A stretch of DNA of 64,000 nt from Gammaproteobacteria bacterium (GTDB lineage: Bacteria; Pseudomonadota; Gammaproteobacteria; Steroidobacterales; Steroidobacteraceae), in contig SCUD01000158.1 of assembly GCA_004297335.1 (NCBI GenBank), positions 54,605 through 118,604 of the forward strand. Reading direction: 5' to 3'. Under the pieces are notes generated by a model, which searched no databases, was not told where the DNA came from, and saw only the letters and a program-made list of their open reading frames with translations. Positions 1-8,961 of this stretch are shown piece by piece; the stretch's first letter is position 1; each line of letters starts with the position of its first letter. Made by a program: the position numbers and the translations under genes.

Positions 1-2746
1 ATCGGGTCGGCTCGTCCCAGCGCAGCTCGAGTATGTCGCTCAGGCTGGTCTCGTCGAGCCGGCCCGTCAGCCAGAGCCCATCGGCGTCGGGCAGCGCTGC
101 AGGAGCGGCGCCGCCGAAAACCACGATCCCCCTGCGCACCGGCGGGTCCTCGGGTCGCTGGCGCCACAGCAACAGCGCCTGCACATCGCGACCGAGGCGG
201 GCCTCGACCCGGGGCACCGAGCCGGCGCCAAAGCTCACACCGATCGACAGGGGCCGTGCAGCCTCGGCGACCTTGGCGAACGGCTTCGGCAGGTCCGAGG
301 CCAGCCCGCGAAGATCGCTGCTCACCCGCAGCTGGCCGGTGGCCGGCAGCTTCGGATCGGCACGCCGGTCCATCGTCAGCACGCCATGCCAGTCGGCGCT
401 GCCAGCGATGCCGGCATTCACCGGCAACCGCGCAGCCGGACGCAGGGCCTCGGCGGTCAGCCGACCACGCGCATCGACCTCGGTCTGCAGGTCGCCGTTC
501 GCGGCCTTGCGCGTGACCACGCCGATGCGCACCGGTCCGCCGAGCAGCGAACCGGTGAGTTCCGGCGCCTCGATCGCGCGGTCGCGTACCCAGAACCGGC
601 CGGAGAGATCCTCGAGTGCCGCCGCCTGCCCGGAGTGGCGCAGCGTGTTGCCGGTCAGATCGACGACGACGCTGATGGCGCGGCGGTCGCGATCGCGGAC
701 CGGCAGGTACATCGCATACTCGCCGCGCAGCGGGCCGCTGCCGGAGAGGCCGGCGAACAGTGCTCCCAGGTCCGGCGCGAGCGGGCTCTTTTGCAGCAGC
801 CGAATCGCCTGGCCAGCATCGCCTTCGCCGCTGATGCGGATCCCGAATATCGCATCGCGCAGATCCAGGCTCGCCACCTCGGCGCGCCGGATCCCGAGGC
901 CCGCAACAGTGCCACGGGTTGCGACCACAGCCATCGACGGCCCATCGAAGGTGAGCTCGGCCTCGAGGTCCTGCGCCTCCGGCCATCCGGTCGCATAGAG
1001 CATCCGGCCGGCGGTCACGCGACCGGTCGCCTGGAACACACCCTCGCCGCCGCGGTACGGGAAGCCGCGGGTCGGACCCGTAACCGACACGCTGCCCGAC
1101 GCCATGCCGCCCCGCAGCGCGGCATCGAGCCACGCGATCGAACCAGGCTTGAGCCGGTCGATCGGCAGGAAGCGCCAGATCTCGGTGAGATCAGCGTCGG
1201 CAACGCTGGCGGACAGGTCCAGCAGTGGTGTCTCGCCGGGTCTCAGCAACAACCGCAACCGGCCGCGCGCCACGCCGTATCCCGTAACGACCTCGGCATC
1301 GTCCAGCCAGAGACGCACGCCGTCCGGTCCACGGCGCCACTCGAGCCGGCCCCTGGCTTCGCGCAGCTCGCCCGGCGCGCGCCACTTCAGCGGCCAGCTC
1401 ACGACTCCATCGCGAGTCGCCAGCTGCACGACACCGCCGTCGCCGCGGCCCTCGACGGTGCCATCGAGACCGCTGAGTCCCGGCGCGCGGCCCTGCGCTT
1501 CGAAGCCGAGATCACGGAAGCGCGCGCCGCCCGTAATGTCTGGCAAGCGGCCCGGACCGGCGTCAGTCACGGCGAGATCGAGGTCGGACAGCTCGCCTCG
1601 CGGCGCCAGGGCCACGACGAACTCGCGGGCTGGTCCGGCCGGCGCCAGGCTGACCAGCGCGGCGAGGTTCTCGATACGCAGGTAGTCCGCGCGCAGCGAG
1701 GCCGTCCGCACGCGACCATCGCGGAGCTCGAGCGTCGCGGCCAGGCGGCTCGGTTGCCACACCGCGGCTGGGCGCGATAACTCGAGCCCGCTGGCCTCGA
1801 GCGCAAAATCATCGCCCTCGCGCTGCAACCGCAGCTCGCCGGCCAGGCGCGTGAACTCGGTTCCCGACGGCAGCCGCAGCCCGGCGAAGCGCGGCTGCAC
1901 CCGCAGGCCGGTGACCGTGCGCCCGGTACCACGAGCCGAAGCCTCGACCGAGCCGCGGCCGGCTACCGGCACCGGGTAACCGGCGGGCAGCAGCGCCGAC
2001 CACTGCGCCAGATCGAGGTTCCGCGCGCCGATGCGGGCCTGCCAGCGCAGCTGGTCCGGGACCCGGAGGTCACCATCGACAGTCGCTTCGAACTCCAGGT
2101 CCGCACCCAGGTGCCTTGGCAGCTCAATGCGGCCATCGACCGCGACCTCATCCCCTGCCCGCTCGAGTTCGACGTTGACCCCGGTCAGCTCGAAGCGGCC
2201 CTGCCCGGCGCGCAGGTCGAGCACCGCGAGCGTTGCATCGCGCACGACGAACAATCCGCGGGGCAGGCGGTCGAGCGTCACCGATTCGCGAGCCGACTCG
2301 GGGGCCCGGCGCAGCGACTCCTGGCCGACCAGCCGGATGGCACCATCGTGATAGACGACGACATGCAGTCGCGGCCGCACCAGCATGAAGCGCCCGACCT
2401 CGAGCCGACGGCGCAGCAGGGAGCGGCCGATCGCCAGGCTCACCCGACCCGCCTCGGCACTGATCAGCGGATCCTCGCCAGTCTCCGGCAGCACGCGCGC
2501 GCCGCTGAACGCGATTTCCGGCCCATAGCGGCCGACCCGCGCATACAGCGAATCGAAACTGAGCCGCAGCCCGGTGGCCTCGCGCAGCTGCACCACCAGG
2601 CGCTGCTCGTAACCCGGGAGCAGTTCGACCGCAAGCCGGAACACACCAAGACCGAGGGCCAGCAGCAACGCAGCCACCATCAGGGCGCCGGCCAGCCACC
2701 GCCACACCTGCTTGATCCCGCGCAAGCTGCCCGCCGCCGTCACCAT
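1..2746 (-). CDS. yhdP: YhdP/AsmA-like envelope lipid-transport protein (partial)
   Basis: About 915 codons are present and the C-terminal part lies beyond the left edge. The ATG at 2746 follows the rng stop directly. Translation gives an N-terminal membrane anchor at roughly residues 15-40, followed by LLPGYEQRLVVQL and then a stretch with FDSLYARVGRYGPEI, which is the characteristic start of the DUF3971 region of YhdP. The frame is still open at base 2. Family members (about 1270 residues) are inner-membrane-anchored AsmA-like proteins that span the periplasm and take part in phospholipid transport to the outer membrane. The pair rng-yhdP downstream of maf is a conserved gammaproteobacterial arrangement, which supports the call. 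I did not read every codon for frameshifts. Confidence 0.88.
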   Translation of the reverse strand, partial: MVTAAGSLRGIKQVWRWLAGALMVAALLLALGLGVFRLAVELLPGYEQRLVVQLREATGLRLSFDSLYARVGRYGPEIAFSGARVLPETGEDPLISAEAGRVSLAIGRSLLRRRLEVGRFMLVRPRLHVVVYHDGAIRLVGQESLRRAPESARESVTLDRLPRGLFVVRDATLAVLDLRAGQGRFELTGVNVELERAGDEVAVDGRIELPRHLGADLEFEATVDGDLRVPDQLRWQARIGARNLDLAQWSALLPAGYPVPVAGRGSVEASARGTGRTVTGLRVQPRFAGLRLPSGTEFTRLAGELRLQREGDDFALEASGLELSRPAAVWQPSRLAATLELRDGRVRTASLRADYLRIENLAALVSLAPAGPAREFVVALAPRGELSDLDLAVTDAGPGRLPDITGGARFRDLGFEAQGRAPGLSGLDGTVEGRGDGGVVQLATRDGVVSWPLKWRAPGELREARGRLEWRRGPDGVRLWLDDAEVVTGYGVARGRLRLLLRPGETPLLDLSASVADADLTEIWRFLPIDRLKPGSIAWLDAALRGGMASGSVSVTGPTRGFPYRGGEGVFQATGRVTAGRMLYATGWPEAQDLEAELTFDGPSMAVVATRGTVAGLGIRRAEVASLDLRDAIFGIRISGEGDAGQAIRLLQKSPLAPDLGALFAGLSGSGPLRGEYAMYLPVRDRDRRAISVVVDLTGNTLRHSGQAAALEDLSGRFWVRDRAIEAPELTGSLLGGPVRIGVVTRKAANGDLQTEVDARGRLTAEALRPAARLPVNAGIAGSADWHGVLTMDRRADPKLPATGQLRVSSDLRGLASDLPKPFAKVAEAARPLSIGVSFGAGSVPRVEARLGRDVQALLLWRQRPEDPPVRRGIVVFGGAAPAALPDADGLWLTGRLDETSLSDILELRWDEPTR

Positions 2747-4216
2747 TTATACCAGCACCACGTCGAACTTTTCTTCCGCATACTGCGCCTCGACCTGCAA
2801 CCGGATCGGACGGCCGATCGCGATCTCCAGTTCCGCGAGCGCCGCCGATTCCTCGTCCAGCAGCAGCTCGATGACGTCCCGGTGCGCCAGTATCACCAGT
2901 TCCTGGAAGTCGAACTGCCGCGCCTGACGCAGGATCTCGCGGAAGATCTGGTAGGCGATGGTCTCCGGGGTCTTGACGAAACCGCGCGACCCGCAGCTTG
3001 GACAGGCCCGGCACAGCTGGTGTTCCAGGCTCTCGCGGGTACGCTTGCGGGTCATCTCGACGAGCCCGAGCGGGGAAACCGCGGATACCTGGGGCCGGGA
3101 ATGATCCCCGGCCATGGCGCCCTCGAGAGCCGCGAGCACCTGGCGACGATGCTCGGGCTCCTGCATGTCGATGAAGTCCACGATGATGATGCCGCCGAGA
3201 TTGCGCAGCCGCAGCTGGCGCGCGATGGCGACGGCCGCCTCGAGGTTGGTCCGGTAGGCCGTGTCCTCCAGGTTGCGGTGCCCGACGAAGCCGCCGGTAT
3301 TCACATCGATGGTCGTCAGGGCTTCGGTCTGGTCGAAGACCAGATGGCCGCCCGACTTCAGCGGTACATTGCGCTCGAGCGCGCGCTCGATCTCGTCCTC
3401 GATCCCGTAGAGATCGAAGATCGGCCGCCGGCCCTCGTAGGGCACGATCCGCCCGGCGAGGCCCGGCATGAACGTGAGTGTGAACTCGAGCATCCGCGCC
3501 TGCATCACCGGCGCATCGACCAGCACGCGCTCCACCTGCGGCGCGAGCAGGTCGCGCAGCAGGCGCAGCGGCAGCTGGAGATCCTCGTGCACGAGTTCAC
3601 CGGGCGGCGCCGCGCGGCCGCGCTCGCGCACGAGCTCCCAGGCCCGGGCCAGGAACAGCATGTCCGCGTGCAGCGCCTCGAAACTCGCGCCCTCGGCGAC
3701 CGTGCGCACGATCCAGCCTCCGCCAGGGCCCGCGGCGGCAAAGTCCTGCACCATCGCGCGCAGGCGCTCCCGCTCCGCCTCATCGACGATCCGCGCCGAG
3801 ACACCGACACCACTCCCCAGCGGCATGAACACGAGGAAGCGCGACGGCAGCGAGACATAGGTGGACAGCCGCGCGCCCTTGGTGCCGAGCGGATCCTTGA
3901 CCACCTGCACGAGGATCTCGTCGCCCTCGCGCAGCAGCTCCTGGATCTGCGCCGGGGCCCGCGGCTCGCTTTCGCCACCGCTGGCCGGTGGCCGCGCGAT
4001 GTCCGATGCATGCAGGAAGGCCGTGCGGGCGAGCCCGATGTCCACGAACGCTGCCTGCATGCCGGGCAACACGCGCGACACGCGGCCCCGGTAGAGATTG
4101 CCGGTCAGGCCGCGGCAACTGGCGCGCTCGAGGAAGAGCTCCTGCACTACGCCGTTTTCGACCAGCGCGGCGCGGGTTTCGCGCGGGGTCACGTTGACGA
4201 TGATTTCGGTGCTCAT
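2747..4216 (-). CDS. rng: Ribonuclease G
   Basis: This 489-residue protein matches the usual RNase G length. It is an endoribonuclease of the RNase E/G family that matures the 16S rRNA 5' end and cleaves some mRNAs. An S1-like RNA-binding domain occupies about residues 35-125. The catalytic metal ligands are D304 in TTIDVNTG and D347 in IIIVDFIDM, and the zinc-link motif CPSC is at 405-408. The start at 4216 (MSTEIIVNVTPRETR) was chosen because it matches the family N-terminus and overlaps the maf stop by four bases. An upstream in-frame start would add 61 unrelated residues. yhdP follows directly. All expected catalytic residues are present. Confidence 0.96.
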   Translation of the reverse strand: MSTEIIVNVTPRETRAALVENGVVQELFLERASCRGLTGNLYRGRVSRVLPGMQAAFVDIGLARTAFLHASDIARPPASGGESEPRAPAQIQELLREGDEILVQVVKDPLGTKGARLSTYVSLPSRFLVFMPLGSGVGVSARIVDEAERERLRAMVQDFAAAGPGGGWIVRTVAEGASFEALHADMLFLARAWELVRERGRAAPPGELVHEDLQLPLRLLRDLLAPQVERVLVDAPVMQARMLEFTLTFMPGLAGRIVPYEGRRPIFDLYGIEDEIERALERNVPLKSGGHLVFDQTEALTTIDVNTGGFVGHRNLEDTAYRTNLEAAVAIARQLRLRNLGGIIIVDFIDMQEPEHRRQVLAALEGAMAGDHSRPQVSAVSPLGLVEMTRKRTRESLEHQLCRACPSCGSRGFVKTPETIAYQIFREILRQARQFDFQELVILAHRDVIELLLDEESAALAELEIAIGRPIRLQVEAQYAEEKFDVVLV

Positions 4217-4800
4217 GGCGCGGTGCTCCAGCGGCGCACGCCGGCCGCATCCAGCAGCGCCGCGGTCTCGAACAGCGGCAGTCCCATCACGCCCGAATAG
4301 CTGCCCTCGAGGCGCTCGATGAAAACTGCACCGCAGCCCTGGATCGCATAGCTGCCAGCCTTGCCGGCTGGCTCGCCGGTGGCCCAGTAGCGCCGGCACT
4401 CGTCCGGCGCGAGCGGCCGGAAGCGCACCGTGCTGACCGAAAGCGCCGTGCTCATCCGTCCGGCCCAGCCGAGCGCGACCGCTGTCAGCACCTCGTGGCT
4501 GCGGGCGGACAGGGCGGCAAGGATCCGCAACGCATCCGCTTCATCCTGCGGCTTGCCGAAGATCTCGCTGCCGATCGCGACTGCCGTATCCGCGGCAAGG
4601 ACCGGCAGCCGGCAACCGGCGCGGACGGCGGCCTCGGCCTTGGCGCGCGCGAGCCGCAGTACGTAGTCCGCCGGCGCTTCCCCAGGCAGCCGCGATTCGT
4701 CGAGGTCGACGGCGTCCACCTCGTGCACGACGCCGATCTGGCGCAGCAGCAGGCTGCGGCGGGGGGATGCGGACGCCAGCCGGATTGACTCATAACTCAT
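4213..4800 (-). CDS. maf: Maf-family nucleoside triphosphate pyrophosphatase (YhdE type)
   Basis: This 195-residue cytoplasmic house-cleaning enzyme hydrolyses noncanonical or excess nucleoside triphosphates to monophosphates. The Maf signature SASPRR is near residues 10-15, the catalytic loop AADTAV follows near 70, then FGKPQ, and YAIQG lies near 148. The DTAV and YAIQG forms suggest the dTTP/UTP-type (YhdE) subgroup. This is inference from the motifs only. It overlaps rng by four bases and lies 36 bases after rlmH, so it probably belongs to the same transcript. Confidence 0.93.
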   Translation of the reverse strand: MSYESIRLASASPRRSLLLRQIGVVHEVDAVDLDESRLPGEAPADYVLRLARAKAEAAVRAGCRLPVLAADTAVAIGSEIFGKPQDEADALRILAALSARSHEVLTAVALGWAGRMSTALSVSTVRFRPLAPDECRRYWATGEPAGKAGSYAIQGCGAVFIERLEGSYSGVMGLPLFETAALLDAAGVRRWSTAP

Positions 4801-4836
4801 TGAATGGCAACAATCTAGCAGCTTGGACCGAAACCT

Positions 4837-5307
4837 TCACGCGCGATGATAGGGATGCCCGCGCAGCAGGCTCGCCGCACGATAGAGCCCCTCGGCAACG
4901 ACGACACGGACCAGGCCATGCGGCAGCGTCAGCGACGACAGCGACCAGCGTTCGTCGGCCCGCGCGCGCACCTCCGGGCCGAGGCCGTCCGGCCCGCCGA
5001 TCAGGAGCGCGACGCCGCGCCCCGCGGCCAGCCGTTGCCCGAGCCAGCGAGCGAGTTCCGCGGTGGTTCGGGAGCGGCCGTCGACCTCGAGCGCGACGAC
5101 ATGATCGCCCGCCGGGATCGCCGCGAGCATGCGCCGGGATTCCTCGGCAACGGCCCGCGCGACGTCGCCACCGGCTCCACGGCGCGTCACTGGAATCTCG
5201 ACCAGTTCGAGGCGCAGCTCCGGACCGAGGCGCTGCGCATATTCCGCGTAGCCCTCGCGTACCCAGGCTGGCTGGCGCGTGCCGGCCGCGATGAGCCGGA
5301 CGCGCAT
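4837..5307 (-). CDS. rlmH: 23S rRNA pseudouridine-1915 N3-methyltransferase RlmH
   Basis: This 156-residue SPOUT-class methyltransferase modifies pseudouridine 1915 in helix 69 of 23S rRNA, on the assembled 70S ribosome. The SAM-binding knot is visible as LLIGGPDGLG and LTLPHGLVRVVVAEGLYRA, and the protein ends in the family tail HPYHRA. It lies seven bases downstream of rsfS, the usual partner, and upstream of maf. Length and termini are normal. Confidence 0.97.
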   Translation of the reverse strand: MRVRLIAAGTRQPAWVREGYAEYAQRLGPELRLELVEIPVTRRGAGGDVARAVAEESRRMLAAIPAGDHVVALEVDGRSRTTAELARWLGQRLAAGRGVALLIGGPDGLGPEVRARADERWSLSSLTLPHGLVRVVVAEGLYRAASLLRGHPYHRA

Positions 5308-5313
5308 GCGCGG

Positions 5314-5757
5314 TCAGGCCTGGGCTGGCCCGGCCCGGCCCGGCCGCAGTTCCCAGAGCTTTTCGAGGCCGTAGAACTCGCGGATCCGCGGCAGCATCAC
5401 GTGCACGACGACATCCTGCAGGTCCACGAGCACCCATTCGCCCTCGCGCTCGCCCTCCATGCCATAGGGCCGGTAGCCCGCCAGGCGGCAGCGCTCGACC
5501 ACGCGGTCCGCGATCGAGCGAACGTGGCGATCGGAGGTTCCGGTGGCGACGATCATCGTGTCGGTGACGTCGGTCAGCTTGCGCACGTCGATGACCTTGA
5601 CGTTGACGGCCTTCATGTCCTCGAGGGCCGCGACGGCGATGTCGGTCAATTGGGCAGCTGGCTGCTTCTTCTTGCGGGGAACGGCAGCCCGGGTGCGGCT
5701 GCGGGGAGTGGTGCTGGCGGATTTCCGGCGTGGTTTCGGCGCTTGGGTGGCGGTCAT
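5314..5757 (-). CDS. rsfS: Ribosomal silencing factor RsfS
   Basis: The 147-residue protein carries the RsfS/Iojap domain from about residue 37 to 135, with KVIDVRKLTDVTDTMIVATG, a GYRPYGMEG segment and DVVVHVM. RsfS binds uL14 on the large subunit and blocks joining of the 30S, lowering translation under starvation. The first ~36 residues form an unusual basic, Ala/Arg/Lys-rich tail absent from typical ~105-residue homologues. The start at 5757 overlaps the nadD stop by four bases, so coupling favours this start over internal ones. An internal start would need GTG or TTG, because no other Met occurs before the domain. Confidence 0.94.
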   Translation of the reverse strand: MTATQAPKPRRKSASTTPRSRTRAAVPRKKKQPAAQLTDIAVAALEDMKAVNVKVIDVRKLTDVTDTMIVATGTSDRHVRSIADRVVERCRLAGYRPYGMEGEREGEWVLVDLQDVVVHVMLPRIREFYGLEKLWELRPGRAGPAQA

Positions 5758-6407
5758 TCCTCGTGTTCACCTGGCCGGGCGTAGCTGCCCGTGGCGAGGA
5801 TGATCCTACGCGCAGCCTCGGGCATCAAGTAGCGCGGATCCCGGCCCGCCGCGACCACGGCGCGCACGGCACTGGATGACACATCCAGCCGGGTGCCTTC
5901 GTGCAGGTACAGCAGGCCGGCCGGCGCCGCGGCCAGCCGGGCCGGGTCGCTGCTGCGCCGCCCGCGCAGCAGCCGGGCGGCCAGGCCGGAGCGCGGCAGG
6001 CGGGCCCCGGGACGCCGTGCGACGACCAGGTGCGCGAGCCCGATCAGTTCCTCGGCGTGGTGCCAGGTCGCCAGTCCGACGAAGGCGTCGAGTCCCATGA
6101 TCAGTGCCAGCGGCTGCGCGCCGCGCTCCGCGCGCAGCGCCTGCAGTGTCAGCACCGTCCAGGACGGGCCGGGACGCCGCAGCTCGCGGTCGTCCACGAA
6201 GAAGCGCGCATCGTCCGCAATCGCTGCCTGCAGCGCCGCCAGCCGGACCTCCGCGCTGGCCCACGGCGGCTGCCGATGTGGCGGATCGCCCGCCGGGACG
6301 AAGGCCACGGCCTCCAGGTCGAGCACTTCGGCGATCTCGTGGACCGTACGCAGGTGCCCGTAATGGACCGGGTCGAACATCCCGCCGAAGATCCCGAGTG
6401 GGCGCAT
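5754..6407 (-). CDS. nadD: Nicotinate-nucleotide adenylyltransferase
   Basis: This 217-residue NadD makes deamido-NAD from nicotinate mononucleotide and ATP. The nucleotidyltransferase motif GGMFDPVHYGHL is at residues 8-19 and the ISSSxxR-type motif appears as VSSSAVR near the C-terminus. The start at 6407 places the GIFGG strand at the N-terminus as expected, six bases beyond the holA stop region. Longer in-frame starts run into holA. The gene overlaps rsfS by four bases. holA-nadD-rsfS-rlmH is a conserved cluster. Confidence 0.96.
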   Translation of the reverse strand: MRPLGIFGGMFDPVHYGHLRTVHEIAEVLDLEAVAFVPAGDPPHRQPPWASAEVRLAALQAAIADDARFFVDDRELRRPGPSWTVLTLQALRAERGAQPLALIMGLDAFVGLATWHHAEELIGLAHLVVARRPGARLPRSGLAARLLRGRRSSDPARLAAAPAGLLYLHEGTRLDVSSSAVRAVVAAGRDPRYLMPEAARRIILATGSYARPGEHEE

Positions 6408-6412
6408 CGGCC

Positions 6413-7426
6413 TCAGCACGCCGGCACGCCGGGCAGCGCGATGCCGGCGAGCGTCGCGACCAGGCCCTCGAGGCCGGTCCAGGCATTGCCGCGGCCGAGC
6501 CCCTTGATCTGCCGGTCGATCGCGCCGGCACGGCGGATCAAGGGCGCGAGTGGCTGGCCCTGCGTACGGCGCACCGCGCGGGCCAGCAGCTCCGCGCGGC
6601 GGGCGGCGAAGCCCGCGCCAGCCTGGCCGGAGCCCGGACTGCGCCGCGCCACGCCGAGCGCACGCAGCTCGCGGCACAGCGCCCACAGCACCAGCGTGGG
6701 CTCGGTGCCCTCGGCACGCAGGCCCTCGAGGATCCGCAGCGCGCGGGCCGGATCGCCGTCGAGCGCCGCCTCGCCGAGCTGGAAGACGTCATAGCGCGCG
6801 CTGTTGCCGACCGCCGCGGCAACTTCCATGGCCCCGATGGTGCCTCCCGGATGCAGCAGCGCCAGTTTGCCGATCTCCTGGTGCGCCGCCAGCAGATTGC
6901 CCTCGACCCGTTCGGCCAGCAGTGTGGCACTCCCGGTATCGAGCCGCAGGCCGTGCTGCCGCGCACGCGCCACGATCCACTGCGGCAGGCGCCCGATCTC
7001 GACCGGCCAGGCCTGCACGACGACCCCCTTGCCTTCGAAAGCCTTGAACCAGGCAGCGGAGTAACTGTCCCGCTCCAGCTTGCCGGTGATGGCGAGCAGC
7101 AGCGTGTCGGGCGCCGGGTCGGCGATCATCTTCGCCAGCACCGCAGCGCCGTCCTTGCCGGGCCGTGGCGTCGGCAATCGCAGCTCGAGGATGCGCCGCT
7201 CGGCGAACAGCGACAGCGACTGGCTGGATTCGAGCAGGGACATCCACTCGAAGCCCCGCTCGACGAAGAACAGCTCCCGACCGCTGAACCCCTGCGCGCG
7301 GGCGCGGGTACGGATGGCATCCGCGGCCTCCCCAACCAGCAGCGGTTCGTCTCCGGCGACCAGCCAGGCCTGTGGCAGCGGGCTCGACTCGAGGGCGCGC
7401 GACAGCTGGTCGGTGTTGATGCGCAT
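6413..7426 (-). CDS. holA: DNA polymerase III delta subunit
   Basis: This 337-residue clamp-loader subunit opens the beta clamp. The N-terminal ATPase-like fold carries QAWLVAGDEPLLVGEAADAI and the C-terminal collar helices carry DRQIKGLGRGNAWTGLEGLV, both typical of HolA. Normally holA follows lptE directly. Here lptE ends at 28261 and about 20.8 kb separates the two, so holA must have its own promoter, and a candidate lies at 7466-7493. No strong ribosome binding site precedes the ATG at 7426. Confidence 0.95.
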   Translation of the reverse strand: MRINTDQLSRALESSPLPQAWLVAGDEPLLVGEAADAIRTRARAQGFSGRELFFVERGFEWMSLLESSQSLSLFAERRILELRLPTPRPGKDGAAVLAKMIADPAPDTLLLAITGKLERDSYSAAWFKAFEGKGVVVQAWPVEIGRLPQWIVARARQHGLRLDTGSATLLAERVEGNLLAAHQEIGKLALLHPGGTIGAMEVAAAVGNSARYDVFQLGEAALDGDPARALRILEGLRAEGTEPTLVLWALCRELRALGVARRSPGSGQAGAGFAARRAELLARAVRRTQGQPLAPLIRRAGAIDRQIKGLGRGNAWTGLEGLVATLAGIALPGVPAC

Positions 7427-7465
7427 GGGGTCAGCAGGGCTGGAATGACGAGGAACCGCGGCAAG

Positions 7466-7493
7466 GATATACCGACATCCTGGCGACTGTCCC
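7466..7493 (-). promoter_or_regulatory. Candidate promoter for holA operon
   Basis: On the minus strand, GGGACA (7488-7493) and TATATC (7466-7471) are spaced by 16 bases, giving a predicted start near 7459 and a ~33-base leader before holA. The -35 hexamer falls in a short sequence, GACTGTCCCCGTTTCC at 7485-7500, that resembles half of the REP-like palindrome in hsdM. Both hexamers match consensus at only four positions. Confidence 0.35.
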
Positions 7494-7547
7494 CGTTTCC
7501 GATGGCAGAATCACACTCGTCCCTGCTTCCATCCAGGAGTACAGTTC

Positions 7548-8510
7548 TTGAACGACACTCGCAGCCGCCGCACGCTCTATCCGCCGATCGAGGCCCGCCG
7601 GCACGGGTATCTCGCGGTCGGCGACGGACATGAGCTGTACTGGGAGGAATGCGGCAATCCGGCTGGCCACCCGGTCGTGTTCCTGCACGGCGGTCCCGGC
7701 GCCGGCTGCGACACCCGTGCACGGCGCTTCTTCGATCCGGCTCGCTACCGCATCGTGCTGTTCGACCAGCGCGGCTGTGGCCGCAGCCACCCGCACGCGA
7801 GTCTCGAACACAACACGACCTGGCACCTGGTCGCCGACATCGAGAAGCTGCGCGTGAAACTCGGCATCGAGCGCTGGCAGGTGTTCGGTGGCTCCTGGGG
7901 CTCGACACTCGCGCTCGCCTACGCCGAGACCCACCCGGAGCGCGTGACCGCGCTGGTGCTGCGTGGCATTTTCCTGCTGCGCCGCGCCGAGCTCGAGTGG
8001 TTCTACCAGCAGGGCGCGTCCACTTTGTTCCCGGATCGCTGGGAACGGTATGTCGCGGTCATCCCGCCGCCCGAACGCGGCGACCTGATGCGGGCCTTCT
8101 ACCGCCGGCTGACCGGCAGCGATCGTGCCGCTGCACTGGCCGCCGCCCGCGCCTGGGCCGTATGGGAGGGCGCGACCAGCTTCCTGCTGACCGACGAGGA
8201 CAACGTACGCCGCTGGGGTGAGGACGAGTTCGCGCTCGCGGTCGCGCGCATCGAGTGCCACTATTTCGTGCACGGCGGTTTCCTGCGGTCCGAGGACCAG
8301 CTGCTCGCCGATATCGGCCGGATCCGCCACCTGCCGGCGGTGATCGTGCAGGGCCGCTACGACGTCGTCTGCCCGATGCAGACCGCGTGGGACCTGCACC
8401 GCGCCTGGCCGGAGGCCGACTTCCGCGTCGTCCCTGACGCCGGTCACTCCGCCTTCGAGCCCGGGACCACCGACGAACTCATCCGGGCGACCGACCGGCT
8501 GGCGGAGTGA
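7548..8510 (+). CDS. pip: Proline iminopeptidase (S33 family)
   Basis: This 320-residue alpha/beta hydrolase removes N-terminal proline from peptides. The oxyanion region HGGPGAG is at 47-53, the nucleophile S116 lies in GGSWGST, the acid D272 in GRYDVVCP and the base H300 in DAGHSAF. The start is a TTG at 7548 with AGGAG at 7535-7539, eight bases away, and no ATG is available nearby. It is the only plus-strand gene at this end of the island. Its last 32 bases overlap the tail of the convergent membrane protein gene. Confidence 0.94.
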   Translation: MNDTRSRRTLYPPIEARRHGYLAVGDGHELYWEECGNPAGHPVVFLHGGPGAGCDTRARRFFDPARYRIVLFDQRGCGRSHPHASLEHNTTWHLVADIEKLRVKLGIERWQVFGGSWGSTLALAYAETHPERVTALVLRGIFLLRRAELEWFYQQGASTLFPDRWERYVAVIPPPERGDLMRAFYRRLTGSDRAAALAAARAWAVWEGATSFLLTDEDNVRRWGEDEFALAVARIECHYFVHGGFLRSEDQLLADIGRIRHLPAVIVQGRYDVVCPMQTAWDLHRAWPEADFRVVPDAGHSAFEPGTTDELIRATDRLAE

Positions 8511-8892
8511 GCGCAGGCGCGCGGCGCACCAGCCAGGCCACCCCGAGGAACAGCGCCAGCCACACGCCGGTCCGCAAGCTCATCGCCCGCAGGCTGTCGA
8601 CAGCCACCGCGGCGCCCTGCCGGTACAGCCAGACAATCGCCGCCAGCACCAGCAGATTGAGCAGGAAGATCGCCAGTGCCGCGATCCGGCCGCGGCGGAG
8701 GTCGCGCCAGATCAGTACGCCGGCAGTGACGTAGGCCAGGCCCATCAGCGTATTGAAGACGAGCAGCGGGCGGAACACGACGTAGCCCGGATCCGCACCG
8801 GCCAGCACGCGGCCGCCGGCGAACAGCGTCAGGACCCCGAAGGCGATGGCGACCAGGGCCAGGAGTCCGCGGAGAGACTGCATCCTGCTCAT
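8479..8892 (-). CDS. Small four-helix membrane protein
   Basis: This 137-residue protein has about four hydrophobic segments, near residues 8-28, 42-64, 72-92 and 108-126, with an Arg-rich loop DLRRGRI between the second and third. I recognise no motif that would assign a function. It is convergent with pip, overlapping its 3' end by 32 bases, and sits 69 bases downstream of the SWIM protein gene on the same strand. It probably lies in the inner membrane. Confidence 0.65.
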   Translation of the reverse strand: MSRMQSLRGLLALVAIAFGVLTLFAGGRVLAGADPGYVVFRPLLVFNTLMGLAYVTAGVLIWRDLRRGRIAALAIFLLNLLVLAAIVWLYRQGAAVAVDSLRAMSLRTGVWLALFLGVAWLVRRAPALTPPAGRSPG

Positions 8893-8961
8893 GCTACGAC
8901 CCGCTGCTGCAGCGCCTCCTGAGCGATAGTGTTAATTCTACTCCCCCTCGACCTCGGCGGA

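Noticed and set aside
2111..4300. Long open frame on the plus strand opposite rng
   Set aside because: It is antisense to a clearly conserved RNase G gene and has the low-complexity composition of GC-rich shadow frames. The same applies to the long plus-strand frames at 37338-39206, 56971-58782 and 53724-55325.
7427..7547. Attachment site or direct repeat at the island ends
   Set aside because: I compared 7427-7547 with 28135-28260 by eye and found no convincing shared sequence.
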